Shown here: in pieces, positions 8,042-18,569 of the stretch | Layout: each line of letters begins with the position of its first letter | Numbering within the stretch: position 1 is the first letter of the stretch | Assembly (NCBI GenBank): GCA_017550105.1 | Contig: JAFYLQ010000060.1 | Location: forward strand, 1-59,888 | Length of the DNA stretch: 59,888 nucleotides | Source of the DNA: Clostridia bacterium | GTDB taxonomy: Bacteria > Bacillota > Clostridia > Oscillospirales > Acutalibacteraceae | Direction of reading: 5' to 3' | The notes under the pieces: generated by a model | Seen by the model: only the letters and a program-made list of their open reading frames with translations | What the model was told of the DNA's origin: nothing | Database searches by the model: none | Made by a program: the position numbers and the translations under genes

Positions 8042-9157
8042 ATGAAATTTACTTGTAACACATCAATTCTTGCCGAGGCTTGTAACATAGTTCAGAGAGG
8101 CGTTCCTCAGAAAAGCACAATCCCTGCAACTGAAGGTATTTATATTCAGGCTAAAAATTCAAGACTCAACCTTACAGGCTACGACCTTGAGGTAGGTATC
8201 ACAACATCAATTGACTGCTCAACTGAAACAGAGGGTAGCATAGTACTTAATGCTCGTCTTCTTTGCGATATTTTAAGAAGATTACCCGGTGCCGCAGTTA
8301 CAATTAACGTAGATTCACATAATCTTTGTAAAATCACTTCCGGTGAGGCAGAATTTTCACTTGTGGGTATTCCTGCAAACGATTATCCCGAGCTTCCCAC
8401 AGTATCCGGTGGTCTCCCCTTCGCAATTAAACAAAAAGTTTTACGCGATATGGTAAAGCAGACAATCTTCGGTGTAGCAGTTCAGGATATTAAGCCTGTT
8501 CACAAGGGTATTAAATTTGAGGTTGAAAATAACAATTTAAGACTTATTTCCTGCGACGGCTTCAGACTTGCAATCAGAAATGAAACAATCGAATATGCAG
8601 GTGACGATATGACCTTTGTTGTTCCTGCAAAAACTCTTTCAGAGGTTATTAAGCTTGCTGATAACGATGATGAAAACGTTACCTTCTCCATCGGCAAAAA
8701 GTTTATTCTTTTTGAAATCGGTAATTACAGAATAATTTCAAGACTTCTTGAAGGTGAGTTCTTCAACTATAAAAACGCAATTCCCGCTCAAAGCACAACT
8801 AAGGCAAGAGTAAACGTTAAGCTTATTCTTGACAGCGTTGACAGAACCTCTCTTCTTATTACAAGTAAAATTAAGAGCCCCATTCGTTGTGTATTTGATG
8901 AGAATACAATTAAAATTTCAAGTGCAACCGCTCTTGGTGCAGCTAATGATAAAATTCCTGCCGCAATTGAAGGCAAAAGAGTTGAAATCGGCTTCAATAA
9001 CACATATCTTACAGACTGCTTAAGAACAGTTGATGCAGATGAAGTAAATATTGAGCTTTCAAGCCCTGTTTCACCCATTATTATTAAACCCATTGAGGGT
9101 GACAGCTTCATTTTCCTTATCATTCCCATGAGATTAAAAAATGAAAATATAAGCTGA
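8042..9157 (+). CDS. dnaN: DNA polymerase III beta sliding clamp
   Basis: Beta clamp of 371 residues that tethers the replicative polymerase to DNA. The three repeated clamp domains can be followed: residues about 1-120 (LNLTGYDLEVGI), 130-245 (GIKFEVENNNLRLISCDGFRLA) and 250-371. The C-terminus keeps the usual I-P-M-R-L motif, followed by six further residues. Preceded by a strong AGGAGG (8030-8035). Located right after oriC, as in most Bacillota. Confidence 0.97.
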   Translation: MKFTCNTSILAEACNIVQRGVPQKSTIPATEGIYIQAKNSRLNLTGYDLEVGITTSIDCSTETEGSIVLNARLLCDILRRLPGAAVTINVDSHNLCKITSGEAEFSLVGIPANDYPELPTVSGGLPFAIKQKVLRDMVKQTIFGVAVQDIKPVHKGIKFEVENNNLRLISCDGFRLAIRNETIEYAGDDMTFVVPAKTLSEVIKLADNDDENVTFSIGKKFILFEIGNYRIISRLLEGEFFNYKNAIPAQSTTKARVNVKLILDSVDRTSLLITSKIKSPIRCVFDENTIKISSATALGAANDKIPAAIEGKRVEIGFNNTYLTDCLRTVDADEVNIELSSPVSPIIIKPIEGDSFIFLIIPMRLKNENIS

Positions 9158-9185
9158 TAAAGTTTTGAACAATTTTTTTGAAAGA

Positions 9186-9437
9186 ATGTCTAAAAATATG
9201 AGAATAAGAGTTAAACCTGTTCAGAAGGAACATCAGGAATTTATTTTAAAAGGTGATTATATAAGACTTGACGACCTTTTAAAAAACGTAAGCGTTGTTA
9301 ACACCGGCGGCCATGCAAAAATAGTAATACAGGACGGCGAGGTTAAGGTAAACGGCGAGGTTTGTACTATGCGAGGCAAAAAATTACGCCGTGGTGACAA
9401 TGCGGAATATGAAAGGATTATATACGATATCGTATGA
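9186..9437 (+). CDS. S4-domain RNA-binding protein (YaaA/RlbA family)
   Basis: Small protein (83 residues from this start) with an S4 RNA-binding fold: LDDLLKNVSVVNTGGHAKIVIQDG, then VKVNGEVCTMRGKKLRRGD. It occupies the conserved slot between dnaN and recF where Bacillus yaaA lies; the family is thought to act in ribosome assembly. Start is uncertain: an in-frame TTG at 9165 has no convincing binding site, the ATG at 9186 follows GAAAGA, and another ATG lies at 9198. Confidence 0.85.
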   Translation: MSKNMRIRVKPVQKEHQEFILKGDYIRLDDLLKNVSVVNTGGHAKIVIQDGEVKVNGEVCTMRGKKLRRGDNAEYERIIYDIV

Positions 9438-9458
9438 TTTCCTTTTTCGGAGGAATGT

Positions 9459-10556
9459 ATGAAAATAAATTCAGTTGAATTGAATAATTTCAGGAATATT
9501 TCCTCCATTAAATTAGAGGCAACGGACGGAGTAAACGTTCTTTACGGAGAAAATGCTCAGGGTAAAACAAATATTCTTGAAGCAATCTGGCTTTTTACAG
9601 GCTGTAAAAGCTTCAGAGGTGCAAAGGACCCTGAGTTTATAAAATTCGGTGAGGATATTGCTAAAATAAAGCTTTCCTTTTCCGATAACGTAAGGGAAAA
9701 AAATTCTAAAATAGTTTTTGGTAACAAAAAAAAGAACGTTTCTCTTAACGGTATTCCATTAAGGTCATCGGCAGAGCTGATAGGTACATTTTACGGTGTA
9801 ATTTTTTCACCCACTCACCTTTCGCTCATTAAAGACGGTCCATCTGAAAGACGTAAATTTTTAGATACCGCACTTTGCCAGTTAAAGCCCTCTTATGCGG
9901 AGCATTTAGCGGGGTATAAACGCTCATTAATGCAAAGAAATGCTCTGTTAAAGGATATTCACTTAAATTCCCAGCTTTACGATATGCTTGATTCTTGGGA
10001 TGACAGTCTTGCAAGGTATTCGGCGGCGGTTATTTTAGAAAGGCTTAAGTACATAGATATACTTTCGCAGTACAGCAAGGAAATTTATTCGGGAATATCC
10101 GAATATAAAGAGGAATTTTCCGTTTCTTATTCAAGAAAGGATATTACCAATATAAACATTTCGGTTCACGATTTATATCTTAACGAGCTTGAAAAAATAA
10201 AAGAAGCAAGAAAAGAAGATATTTTAACAAGAAGCACAACCGTCGGCCCTCACAGAGATGACCTTGATATACGTATAAATGACGTAAGCGCCCGTTCCTT
10301 TGGTTCTCAGGGACAGCAACGCTCCTGTGCTTTGGCTTTAAAATTGGGCGAATCCGAAATAATAAAAAAAATCACGGGCGAAACCCCCGTGGCATTACTT
10401 GATGACGTTATGAGTGAGCTTGACGAAAAACGTCAGGACTACGTTCTTAACCATATAAACGACAGACAGGTATTTTTAACCTGTTGCGACCCGTCACAGG
10501 TGCTAAGGCTTTGTACGGGCAAATCCTTCCTTATAAAAGGGGGAGAATTAAGTTAA
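9459..10556 (+). CDS. recF: DNA replication/repair protein RecF
   Basis: SMC-like ATPase of 365 residues acting in RecFOR recombination repair at gaps. Walker A GENAQGKTN (about residues 29-37), ABC signature SFGSQGQQR (about 280) and Walker B PVALLDDVMSELD (about 311-323) are all present. The end NDRQVFLTCCDP is typical. GGAGGA precedes the ATG. Stop and the next start overlap as TAATG. Confidence 0.97.
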   Translation: MKINSVELNNFRNISSIKLEATDGVNVLYGENAQGKTNILEAIWLFTGCKSFRGAKDPEFIKFGEDIAKIKLSFSDNVREKNSKIVFGNKKKNVSLNGIPLRSSAELIGTFYGVIFSPTHLSLIKDGPSERRKFLDTALCQLKPSYAEHLAGYKRSLMQRNALLKDIHLNSQLYDMLDSWDDSLARYSAAVILERLKYIDILSQYSKEIYSGISEYKEEFSVSYSRKDITNINISVHDLYLNELEKIKEARKEDILTRSTTVGPHRDDLDIRINDVSARSFGSQGQQRSCALALKLGESEIIKKITGETPVALLDDVMSELDEKRQDYVLNHINDRQVFLTCCDPSQVLRLCTGKSFLIKGGELS

Positions 10557-10831
10557 TGTTTATTCATATCGGTCACGATACGGTTATTGTGGATAAAGAA
10601 ATAATAGGTATTTTTGATATGGAAAATACAACCGTTATGAAAAAGACCATTGATTATCTCAATAATGCAGAAAAAAATAAAAGGGTCCGCAACGTTGCGC
10701 CCTTTGAATTACCAAAATCCTTTATAGTTTGTGAGGAACCTAAGGGAACTGTTATTTATATATCCCCTGTTTCCGTCGGAACTATATTAAAACGAATAGA
10801 ATCTGCCAAAAAATCAGATTTTAAATTTTAG
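10556..10831 (+). CDS. remB: Extracellular matrix regulator RemB-like protein (DUF370, YaaB)
   Basis: Protein of 91 residues starting MFIHIGHDTVIVDKEIIGIFD, the YaaB/RemB signature, in the conserved place between recF and gyrB. Homologues are RemA-like DNA-binding regulators of matrix genes in Bacillus. The ATG at 10556 overlaps the recF stop (TAATG) and follows GGGGGAGAA; longer in-frame upstream starts are part of the recF overlap and rejected. Confidence 0.9.
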   Translation: MFIHIGHDTVIVDKEIIGIFDMENTTVMKKTIDYLNNAEKNKRVRNVAPFELPKSFIVCEEPKGTVIYISPVSVGTILKRIESAKKSDFKF

Positions 10832-10857
10832 TAAATAATTATTTTTATATAATTTGA

Positions 10858-12882
<2,025 letters not shown>

Positions 12883-12900
12883 GAAAGGGAGGATTAAAAA

Positions 12901-15504
12901 ATGAGTGAATTCAATGAAAAAAATGAAGGCGTAACTCAGGGCGTTAATAATCTTCCTGACCCTTATGCAAATCAAAAAATTATAAACGTTGAAATCAACA
13001 AGGAAGTAAGAACTGCATTCCTTGACTATTCAATGTCCGTTATTACCGCACGTGCTCTTCCCGACGTACGTGACGGTCTTAAGCCTGTTCACAGACGTAT
13101 TCTTTACACTATGTATGAGAACAGTCTTTATCCCGATAAGCCCCACCGTAAGTGTGCGGATACAGTCGGTTCAGTTCTTGGTAGATACCATCCCCATGGT
13201 GACGCATCTGTTTATGATGCAATGGTACGTCTTGCACAGGATTTCTCAATGAGATATATGCTTGTTGACGGTCACGGTAACTTCGGTTCAATTGACGGTG
13301 ACCCCCCTGCTGCATACCGTTATACTGAGTCACGTATGAGCAAAATGAGCCTTGAAATGCTCACGGATATTGAAAAAAATACCGTTGATTTTGTTCCTAA
13401 CTACGATGACCGTCTTAAAGAGCCCACTGTTTTACCCTCAAGATTCCCCAACCTTCTTGTTAACGGCTCACAGGGTATTGCGGTTGGTATGGCTACCAAC
13501 ATTCCCCCTCACAATCTTGGTGAGGTTTGCGGTGCAATTGAATGCCTTATTGATAACCCCGAGGCAGAGCTTGAGGACCTTATGGAGCATATTCAGGGTC
13601 CCGACTTCCCCACAGGCGGTATTATTATGGGCAGAGCAGGTATCAGAGCCGCTTATGCTACAGGCCGTGCAAAGGTAATTGTACGTGCAAAGACCGATAT
13701 TGTTGAGGCTAAAAACGGTAAATTTAAAATTATCGTTACTGAAATTCCTTATATGGTAAATAAGGCAAGACTTATTGAGTCAATTGCCGACCTTGCCAAG
13801 GAAAAAAGAGTTGAAGGTATCGACGATATCAACGACTATTCATCTGATAAAACAGGTATGCATATTGAAATTGAGCTTAAGCGTGACGCTAACCCTCAGG
13901 TTGTTCTTAACAAGCTCTTTTCATACACTCAGCTTCAATCTACCTGTGGTGTAATTTTACTTGCACTTGATAACGGTCAGCCCAAAATCCTTACTCTTAA
14001 GGAAATTTTAGAAAAATACATTAACCATCAGTGCGAAATTATCGTAAGAAGAACTCAGTTTGACCTTAAAAAGGCTCAGGACAGAGCCCACATTTTAGAT
14101 GGTCTTGCTAAAGCTATTGACATAGTTGACGATATTATTGCCACAATCCGTGCTTGTAAGGGCGGTCAGGCAGAAGCAAAGGTCGCAATTATGGAAAAAT
14201 TTGATTTTGATGAGCCTCAGGCAGCCGCAATTGTTGCCTTCCGTTTAGGTCAGTTGGCAGGTCTTGAAATTCTCAAAATTACAAATGAACTCAACGAATT
14301 AAGGGAAAAAATCAAGGATTACGAGGAAATTCTTGCATCACACAGCCGTGTTCTTGAAATTGTTAAAACAGAGCTTAAGGCTATCAGTGATAAATACTCA
14401 GATGACAGAAGAACCGCTATTGAAAACGTTAGCGGTGAGGTTGATATTGAAGACCTTATTCCTGAAGAGAAGTGCGTTTACACTTACACAAGTATGGGTT
14501 ATATCAAGCGTCAGCCCGTTGATATTTTCTCAATTCAAAATCGTGGCGGCCGTGGTGTTAAGGGTATGACCCGCCGTGAGGATGACGTTGCAGAAACAAT
14601 GTTTATTGCATCATCACACGACATTATTATGTTCTTTACAACCCGAGGCAGAGCCTACAGACTTAAGGGTTATGAAATCCCCGAGGGAAGTAAAACAAGC
14701 AAGGGTACTAATATAGTTAATATTCTTCCCCTTGAAAGCGGCGAAAAGGTTTCCGCTATGCTTCAGATTCCCAAAGAGGACGATGGCTACTATCTTTGTA
14801 TGGTTACCCGTAAGGGTCTTATTAAGCGTTCATCCCTTGATATTTACAGAAATATAAGAAAAAATGGTATTATTGCCGTTACCTTAAGGGAGGATGACGA
14901 GCTTGCATGGGTTAAGCTCACCTCCGGCAACGACGATTTACTTGTTGCTACTAAGAAGGGTATGTGTATCCGCTTTAACGAAAACGATGCAAGACCCTTG
15001 GGCAGAACTGCAAGCGGTGTTAAGGCAATTACTCTCAACAGCGGTGACGAGGTTGTGGGTATGAGTGTTATGAAGGAAGGCGGCAAGCTTCTTACAGTAA
15101 GCAAAACCGGCTACGGCAGAATCAGTGAAAATGACAATTATCGTACTCAGTCAAGAGGCGGTAAGGGTCTTAAGAACTACCACGTTGATAAATACGGCGA
15201 TATTGCCGCAATCAGTGATATTTCCGAGGATGATGACATTATCCTTATTTCACAGGGCGGTATTATCATCAGAATTCCGGCAAGTGCAGTCAGAGTATGT
15301 GCAAGACCTTCAAAGGGCGTTCGTGTAATGAAGCTTGGTGAAGGTGATATAGTAGTTACTCTTTCAACAACCGAGCACGATGAAGCAGAGGTTAACGGAA
15401 CTGTTGAGGATGACGGAACTGCGACTGAAGGAGCAGGGGATACATCCGGCGACAATGAAGACGTGGGCACACCTGAAGACGTAGCAGACACAACGGAGGA
15501 ATAA
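12901..15504 (+). CDS. gyrA: DNA gyrase subunit A
   Basis: Breakage-reunion subunit, 867 residues. Catalytic Tyr sits in [12 protein letters not shown] (about residue 140). The GyrA box in the C-terminal beta-pinwheel is [11 protein letters not shown], which supports true gyrase activity rather than topoisomerase IV. The last about 45 residues are acidic and low-complexity. The quinolone region reads [13 protein letters not shown], with Ala at the position of E. coli Ser83. Preceded by a strong GGGAGG; 18 bases after gyrB. Confidence 0.97.
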   Translation: MSEFNEKNEGVTQGVNNLPDPYANQKIINVEINKEVRTAFLDYSMSVITARALPDVRDGLKPVHRRILYTMYENSLYPDKPHRKCADTVGSVLGRYHPHGDASVYDAMVRLAQDFSMRYMLVDGHGNFGSIDGDPPAAYRYTESRMSKMSLEMLTDIEKNTVDFVPNYDDRLKEPTVLPSRFPNLLVNGSQGIAVGMATNIPPHNLGEVCGAIECLIDNPEAELEDLMEHIQGPDFPTGGIIMGRAGIRAAYATGRAKVIVRAKTDIVEAKNGKFKIIVTEIPYMVNKARLIESIADLAKEKRVEGIDDINDYSSDKTGMHIEIELKRDANPQVVLNKLFSYTQLQSTCGVILLALDNGQPKILTLKEILEKYINHQCEIIVRRTQFDLKKAQDRAHILDGLAKAIDIVDDIIATIRACKGGQAEAKVAIMEKFDFDEPQAAAIVAFRLGQLAGLEILKITNELNELREKIKDYEEILASHSRVLEIVKTELKAISDKYSDDRRTAIENVSGEVDIEDLIPEEKCVYTYTSMGYIKRQPVDIFSIQNRGGRGVKGMTRREDDVAETMFIASSHDIIMFFTTRGRAYRLKGYEIPEGSKTSKGTNIVNILPLESGEKVSAMLQIPKEDDGYYLCMVTRKGLIKRSSLDIYRNIRKNGIIAVTLREDDELAWVKLTSGNDDLLVATKKGMCIRFNENDARPLGRTASGVKAITLNSGDEVVGMSVMKEGGKLLTVSKTGYGRISENDNYRTQSRGGKGLKNYHVDKYGDIAAISDISEDDDIILISQGGIIIRIPASAVRVCARPSKGVRVMKLGEGDIVVTLSTTEHDEAEVNGTVEDDGTATEGAGDTSGDNEDVGTPEDVADTTEE

Positions 15505-15507
15505 TTT

Positions 15508-17148
15508 ATGTCTGACAGAAATAATCGTGACATTAATCAGGATTATCTTGATTTGTTAGGTGAATATGCTCAGAGGGAACAGGAAGAAAGCTACCCAACA
15601 GAAAGAATTGATGAAAATTTTTATAATGACGATAAAGAGTTTTCATCAATGGAAACCGAAGCATTGAAAACACGTGTGGATTTAAGTGTTTTTGATGACG
15701 AAAAGCCTTTAACAAGGAAGGTTTCGGCTCCTCCTATGGTAAAAGTGCGTGAGCCTAAGGAAAAAAATCCCTTTAAGCGTTTTGGTAAGTGGTTTAAAAA
15801 TCTTTCTACCGTCAAAAAGGTACTTTTCAGCATACTTGCGGTTATTCTTGCAATTCTTATTGCCTTATTCGGCGCAGGCGGTGTTTTTGTAGCTCAAAAA
15901 TTGTCACTTCTCGGTACTTCCTTTGGTGATGAAGATGATGATGTTATTTATGAGGAACAGGATTTTGCAGATATTGAAATAGATATCGGCTCAGCAGGCT
16001 TTAAGCAATCACTTATAGATTGGGCAACCATCGGCAACGACAGAAAAATGTCCAGCAAGAACGTTATTAACGTGCTTCTTATAGGTGCCGATAGCCGAAA
16101 AGGTAAAAATGAAGGCAATACGGACGTTATGATGTTAATTTCCGTAAACAAAAAGACCAAGGAGCTTAAGCTTGTATCCTTCTTCAGAGATAGCTACCTT
16201 TACGTTGAGGGCAATAAAAATGCATATTGCACCAAATTGAATGCCGCATATTCAATGGGTGGTCCCGAAACACTTATTAAAACCATTGAAAATAACTATA
16301 AAATCGAAATTGATAACTACGTTATGGTTAATTTCGAGTCGTTTACTGAAATAGTTGATGCAATGGGCGGTGTTACGGTTGACGTACAGCAATACGAGGC
16401 AGACTATAACTATAAAAAGTTTAAGGTTGAGCTTCCTGTTGGCGAGGACGTTACACTTAATGGTGAACAGGCGCTTTGCTTTGTTCGTATAAGAAACTGT
16501 GATGCAGACGGTGACGTTAGCCGTACAAGAAGACAGCGTATGGTAATCGAGTCAATGATCAGCCGTATAAAAAGTGCGTCTGTCAGTGATTTGAATAAGT
16601 ACATAGACTTGCTTTTACCCTACGTTGACACGGGTTATAAGAAAACCGAGATTGTTTCAATGGGTATTAAAGCACTTACCGGCGGTTGGGCAAATTATGA
16701 AAGAAAGCAGCTTCAGATGCCACCCGAGGACTGTCGTACAAGCGGTAGTGCTAATATGTGGATTTGGGTTGTTGACTATGAGTTAGCGGCACATAAGCTT
16801 CAGATGGAGCTTTACGGTCAGTCAAATATCGTAATTGCAGAGGATAGGGTATCAATTATTGACGTTTACCGCGGTGCAAACTATACGGGAACAAGCAATT
16901 CGGATAGTAATTCCGCAGAGGTGGTAACAACCACTGGTCCCGTAATTACAACCGAGCCTCAGACAACTGAAGAAAACGTTACGGAAAATAATCAACCCAC
17001 TGAAGACGTTTCAGAGGAGAATTCTGAAAATCTTGAGGTTTCAGATGATATCAATGACACGCCTACCGAGGAAAATACGGAAGAAATAGTTGTTCCGCCT
17101 GAAACGGAGCCCGTTACAACACCACCTGAAACAGAGGTGCTTGTATAA
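15508..17148 (+). CDS. LytR-CpsA-Psr (LCP) family wall-polymer ligase
   Basis: Protein of 546 residues. A charged cytoplasmic N-terminus (about 1-105) is followed by one membrane segment (about 108-132), then an extracellular LCP domain with INVLLIGADSRKG, LKLVSFFRDSYL, KLNAAYSMGGPETLIKTIE and the Arg-rich RTRRQRMVIESM. The last about 90 residues are Thr/Glu/Pro-rich. LCP enzymes move undecaprenyl-linked glycopolymers onto peptidoglycan or proteins, so this enzyme may attach the polymer made by the 22578-37555 cluster. Starts 3 bases after gyrA and overlaps the next gene by TAATG. Confidence 0.92.
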   Translation: MSDRNNRDINQDYLDLLGEYAQREQEESYPTERIDENFYNDDKEFSSMETEALKTRVDLSVFDDEKPLTRKVSAPPMVKVREPKEKNPFKRFGKWFKNLSTVKKVLFSILAVILAILIALFGAGGVFVAQKLSLLGTSFGDEDDDVIYEEQDFADIEIDIGSAGFKQSLIDWATIGNDRKMSSKNVINVLLIGADSRKGKNEGNTDVMMLISVNKKTKELKLVSFFRDSYLYVEGNKNAYCTKLNAAYSMGGPETLIKTIENNYKIEIDNYVMVNFESFTEIVDAMGGVTVDVQQYEADYNYKKFKVELPVGEDVTLNGEQALCFVRIRNCDADGDVSRTRRQRMVIESMISRIKSASVSDLNKYIDLLLPYVDTGYKKTEIVSMGIKALTGGWANYERKQLQMPPEDCRTSGSANMWIWVVDYELAAHKLQMELYGQSNIVIAEDRVSIIDVYRGANYTGTSNSDSNSAEVVTTTGPVITTEPQTTEENVTENNQPTEDVSEENSENLEVSDDINDTPTEENTEEIVVPPETEPVTTPPETEVLV

Positions 17149-17423
17149 TGGGTAAGAAGGAAAGTAATTACGTAAAAAAAAGAAAGGCCTATTACGGCTT
17201 TGCCAAGGATTACCCCGGTAATCTTGGTTCTAATAAATACGTAATAGGTGATAGCCTTACGGTAAGGCGTAATGAAACTATACGAAAAATTATTACGGCA
17301 GTTTTAATTGTATTACTTTTTATAGTAACCTTTGTTACAACAACCGTCTGCCTTGAAATTTCAGAAAAACCAAAAGAAAAAGCATCGTACTCGGAAGAGT
17401 ACGATGCTTTTTTATTAGTTTAA
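17148..17423 (+). CDS. Small single-pass membrane protein, unknown; stop codon lies beyond a terminator
   Basis: Protein of 91 residues: basic N-terminus (KKESNYVKKRKAYYG), then one membrane segment at about residues 46-69 (IRKIITAVLIVLLFIVTFV). No family recognised. It overlaps the LCP gene by one base (TAATG) and is likely translated with it. Its last codons encode both arms of a perfect 14-bp hairpin and the T-run that follows, and TAA (17421-17423) comes after the T-run. Transcripts ending at this terminator would lack a stop codon. Confidence 0.7.
   Translation: MGKKESNYVKKRKAYYGFAKDYPGNLGSNKYVIGDSLTVRRNETIRKIITAVLIVLLFIVTFVTTTVCLEISEKPKEKASYSEEYDAFLLV
17377..17415. terminator. Strong bidirectional terminator inside the 3' end of the small membrane gene
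   Basis: Arms AAAGCATCGTACTC and GAGTACGATGCTTT with loop GGAA form a perfect 14-bp stem. T-run on the right, A-run on the left, so it also terminates the convergent gene starting at 17867. Confidence 0.9.
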
Positions 17424-17867
17424 TTAGTCTTCGTCGCAGCAATCGCAACCGCAATCACAGTCACATTCGCAATCATCAAAATCGATGTCAAGCTCAAGTT
17501 TTTCGCCACAACCGGGACACTCGATGATTTCTTCGTCGAGCATTTCGTCGTCAAGAAGGATTTCTTCGCCGCAAAGAGGGCACTCTACTTCGTAAAGCTC
17601 CTCGTCATCACAGCAGCAGCAATCGTCATCATCATAGAAGTCTTCATCGTCGAAGATGTATTCTTCAAGCTCGTCAAGGTCCTCGTCGATAGCATCAACA
17701 AGGTCTTCGCAAGCGCTGAGGTCTTCGTCAATATCGCTTATTGTGAGAGCCATATCCTCAAGAATGTCGAACATTGCATCGAAGATTTTTGCTTCTTTTG
17801 TATCTTTGTCAAGGTCAAGACCTGCTGCAAGGCCTTTAAGGTATGCAACTTTTTCTGTGAGTGTCAT
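17424..17867 (-). CDS. CD1247-like acidic, cysteine-rich zinc-ribbon protein
   Basis: Protein of 147 residues. The first 65 residues (MTLTEKVAYLKGLAAGLDLD, then KIFDAMFDILEDMA) match the N-terminal domain named after Clostridioides difficile CD1247. A very acidic stretch follows, then CCCC, a zinc-ribbon pair CPLCGEEI (about 97) and CPGCGEKL (about 118), and the tail CECDCDCGCDCCDED. Net charge is extremely negative. Function unknown; metal binding is likely from the cysteines. It lies 40 bases after efp. Confidence 0.75.
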   Translation of the reverse strand: MTLTEKVAYLKGLAAGLDLDKDTKEAKIFDAMFDILEDMALTISDIDEDLSACEDLVDAIDEDLDELEEYIFDDEDFYDDDDCCCCDDEELYEVECPLCGEEILLDDEMLDEEIIECPGCGEKLELDIDFDDCECDCDCGCDCCDED

Positions 17868-17907
17868 AATAAACTCCTCCTGTATAGGAAATTTTTAAGA
17901 TCGGCAA

Positions 17908-18465
17908 TTATGCTCTTGAGAGATATTCGCCTGTTCTTGTATCAATGTTAATCATTTCGCCCTCGTCAATGAAAAGGGGAACCTTGATTTCAGCGCCTGT
18001 CTCAACAGTTGCGGGCTTAGTAGCGTTAGTAGCTGTGTTACCTGCAAAGCCGGGATCAGTTTTTGTAACCTGAAGAGTTACGAATGTGGGGGGTTCAACG
18101 CCGAAAACGTTGCCCTTGTAAGAAAGAATCTTACAAACCATATTTTCCTTAACGAATTTGAAGTTGTCGCTGAGGTTTGCAGCGTCAACGGGAATCATAT
18201 CGTAAGTTTCCTGGTCCATAAAGTAGTAAAGACCACCATCTTCATAAGAATATTCCATATCTTTTCTTTCAATGAAAGCTGTGGGATATTTGTCTGTGGG
18301 GCTGAAGGTTTTTTCTGTAACGCTACCGTTAATTACGTCACGGATTTTTGTACGTACGAAAGCAGCACCTTTACCGGGTTTAACGTGCTGGAATTCGATG
18401 ATTGAATAAACCTTGCCGTCCATTTCAAATGTAACGCCGTTTTTGAAATCGCCTGCTGTTACCAT
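17908..18465 (-). CDS. efp: Translation elongation factor P
   Basis: EF-P of 185 residues, which rescues ribosomes stalled at polyproline. The three domains are complete: KOW-like N-terminus with the tip loop [10 protein letters not shown] (Lys32 at the position modified in other bacteria), the OB domain, and the C-terminal domain ending [15 protein letters not shown]. No dedicated modification enzyme is next to it. Own promoter in the 104-base gap after aspS. Confidence 0.96.
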   Translation of the reverse strand: MVTAGDFKNGVTFEMDGKVYSIIEFQHVKPGKGAAFVRTKIRDVINGSVTEKTFSPTDKYPTAFIERKDMEYSYEDGGLYYFMDQETYDMIPVDAANLSDNFKFVKENMVCKILSYKGNVFGVEPPTFVTLQVTKTDPGFAGNTATNATKPATVETGAEIKVPLFIDEGEMINIDTRTGEYLSRA

Positions 18466-18508
18466 AAATATAATCCTCCGAAAATGAATTTCAATTTAAT
18501 ACATAATA

Positions 18509-18537
18509 ATTTTATACTAATCCGACCTTATTTTCAA
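18509..18537 (-). promoter_or_regulatory. Promoter of efp
   Basis: Minus strand: TTGAAA (18537-18532), 17-base spacer, TAAAAT (18514-18509). Confidence 0.6.
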
Positions 18538-18569
18538 GTGTTTTTTTATATTTTAACACTATAATAGGG

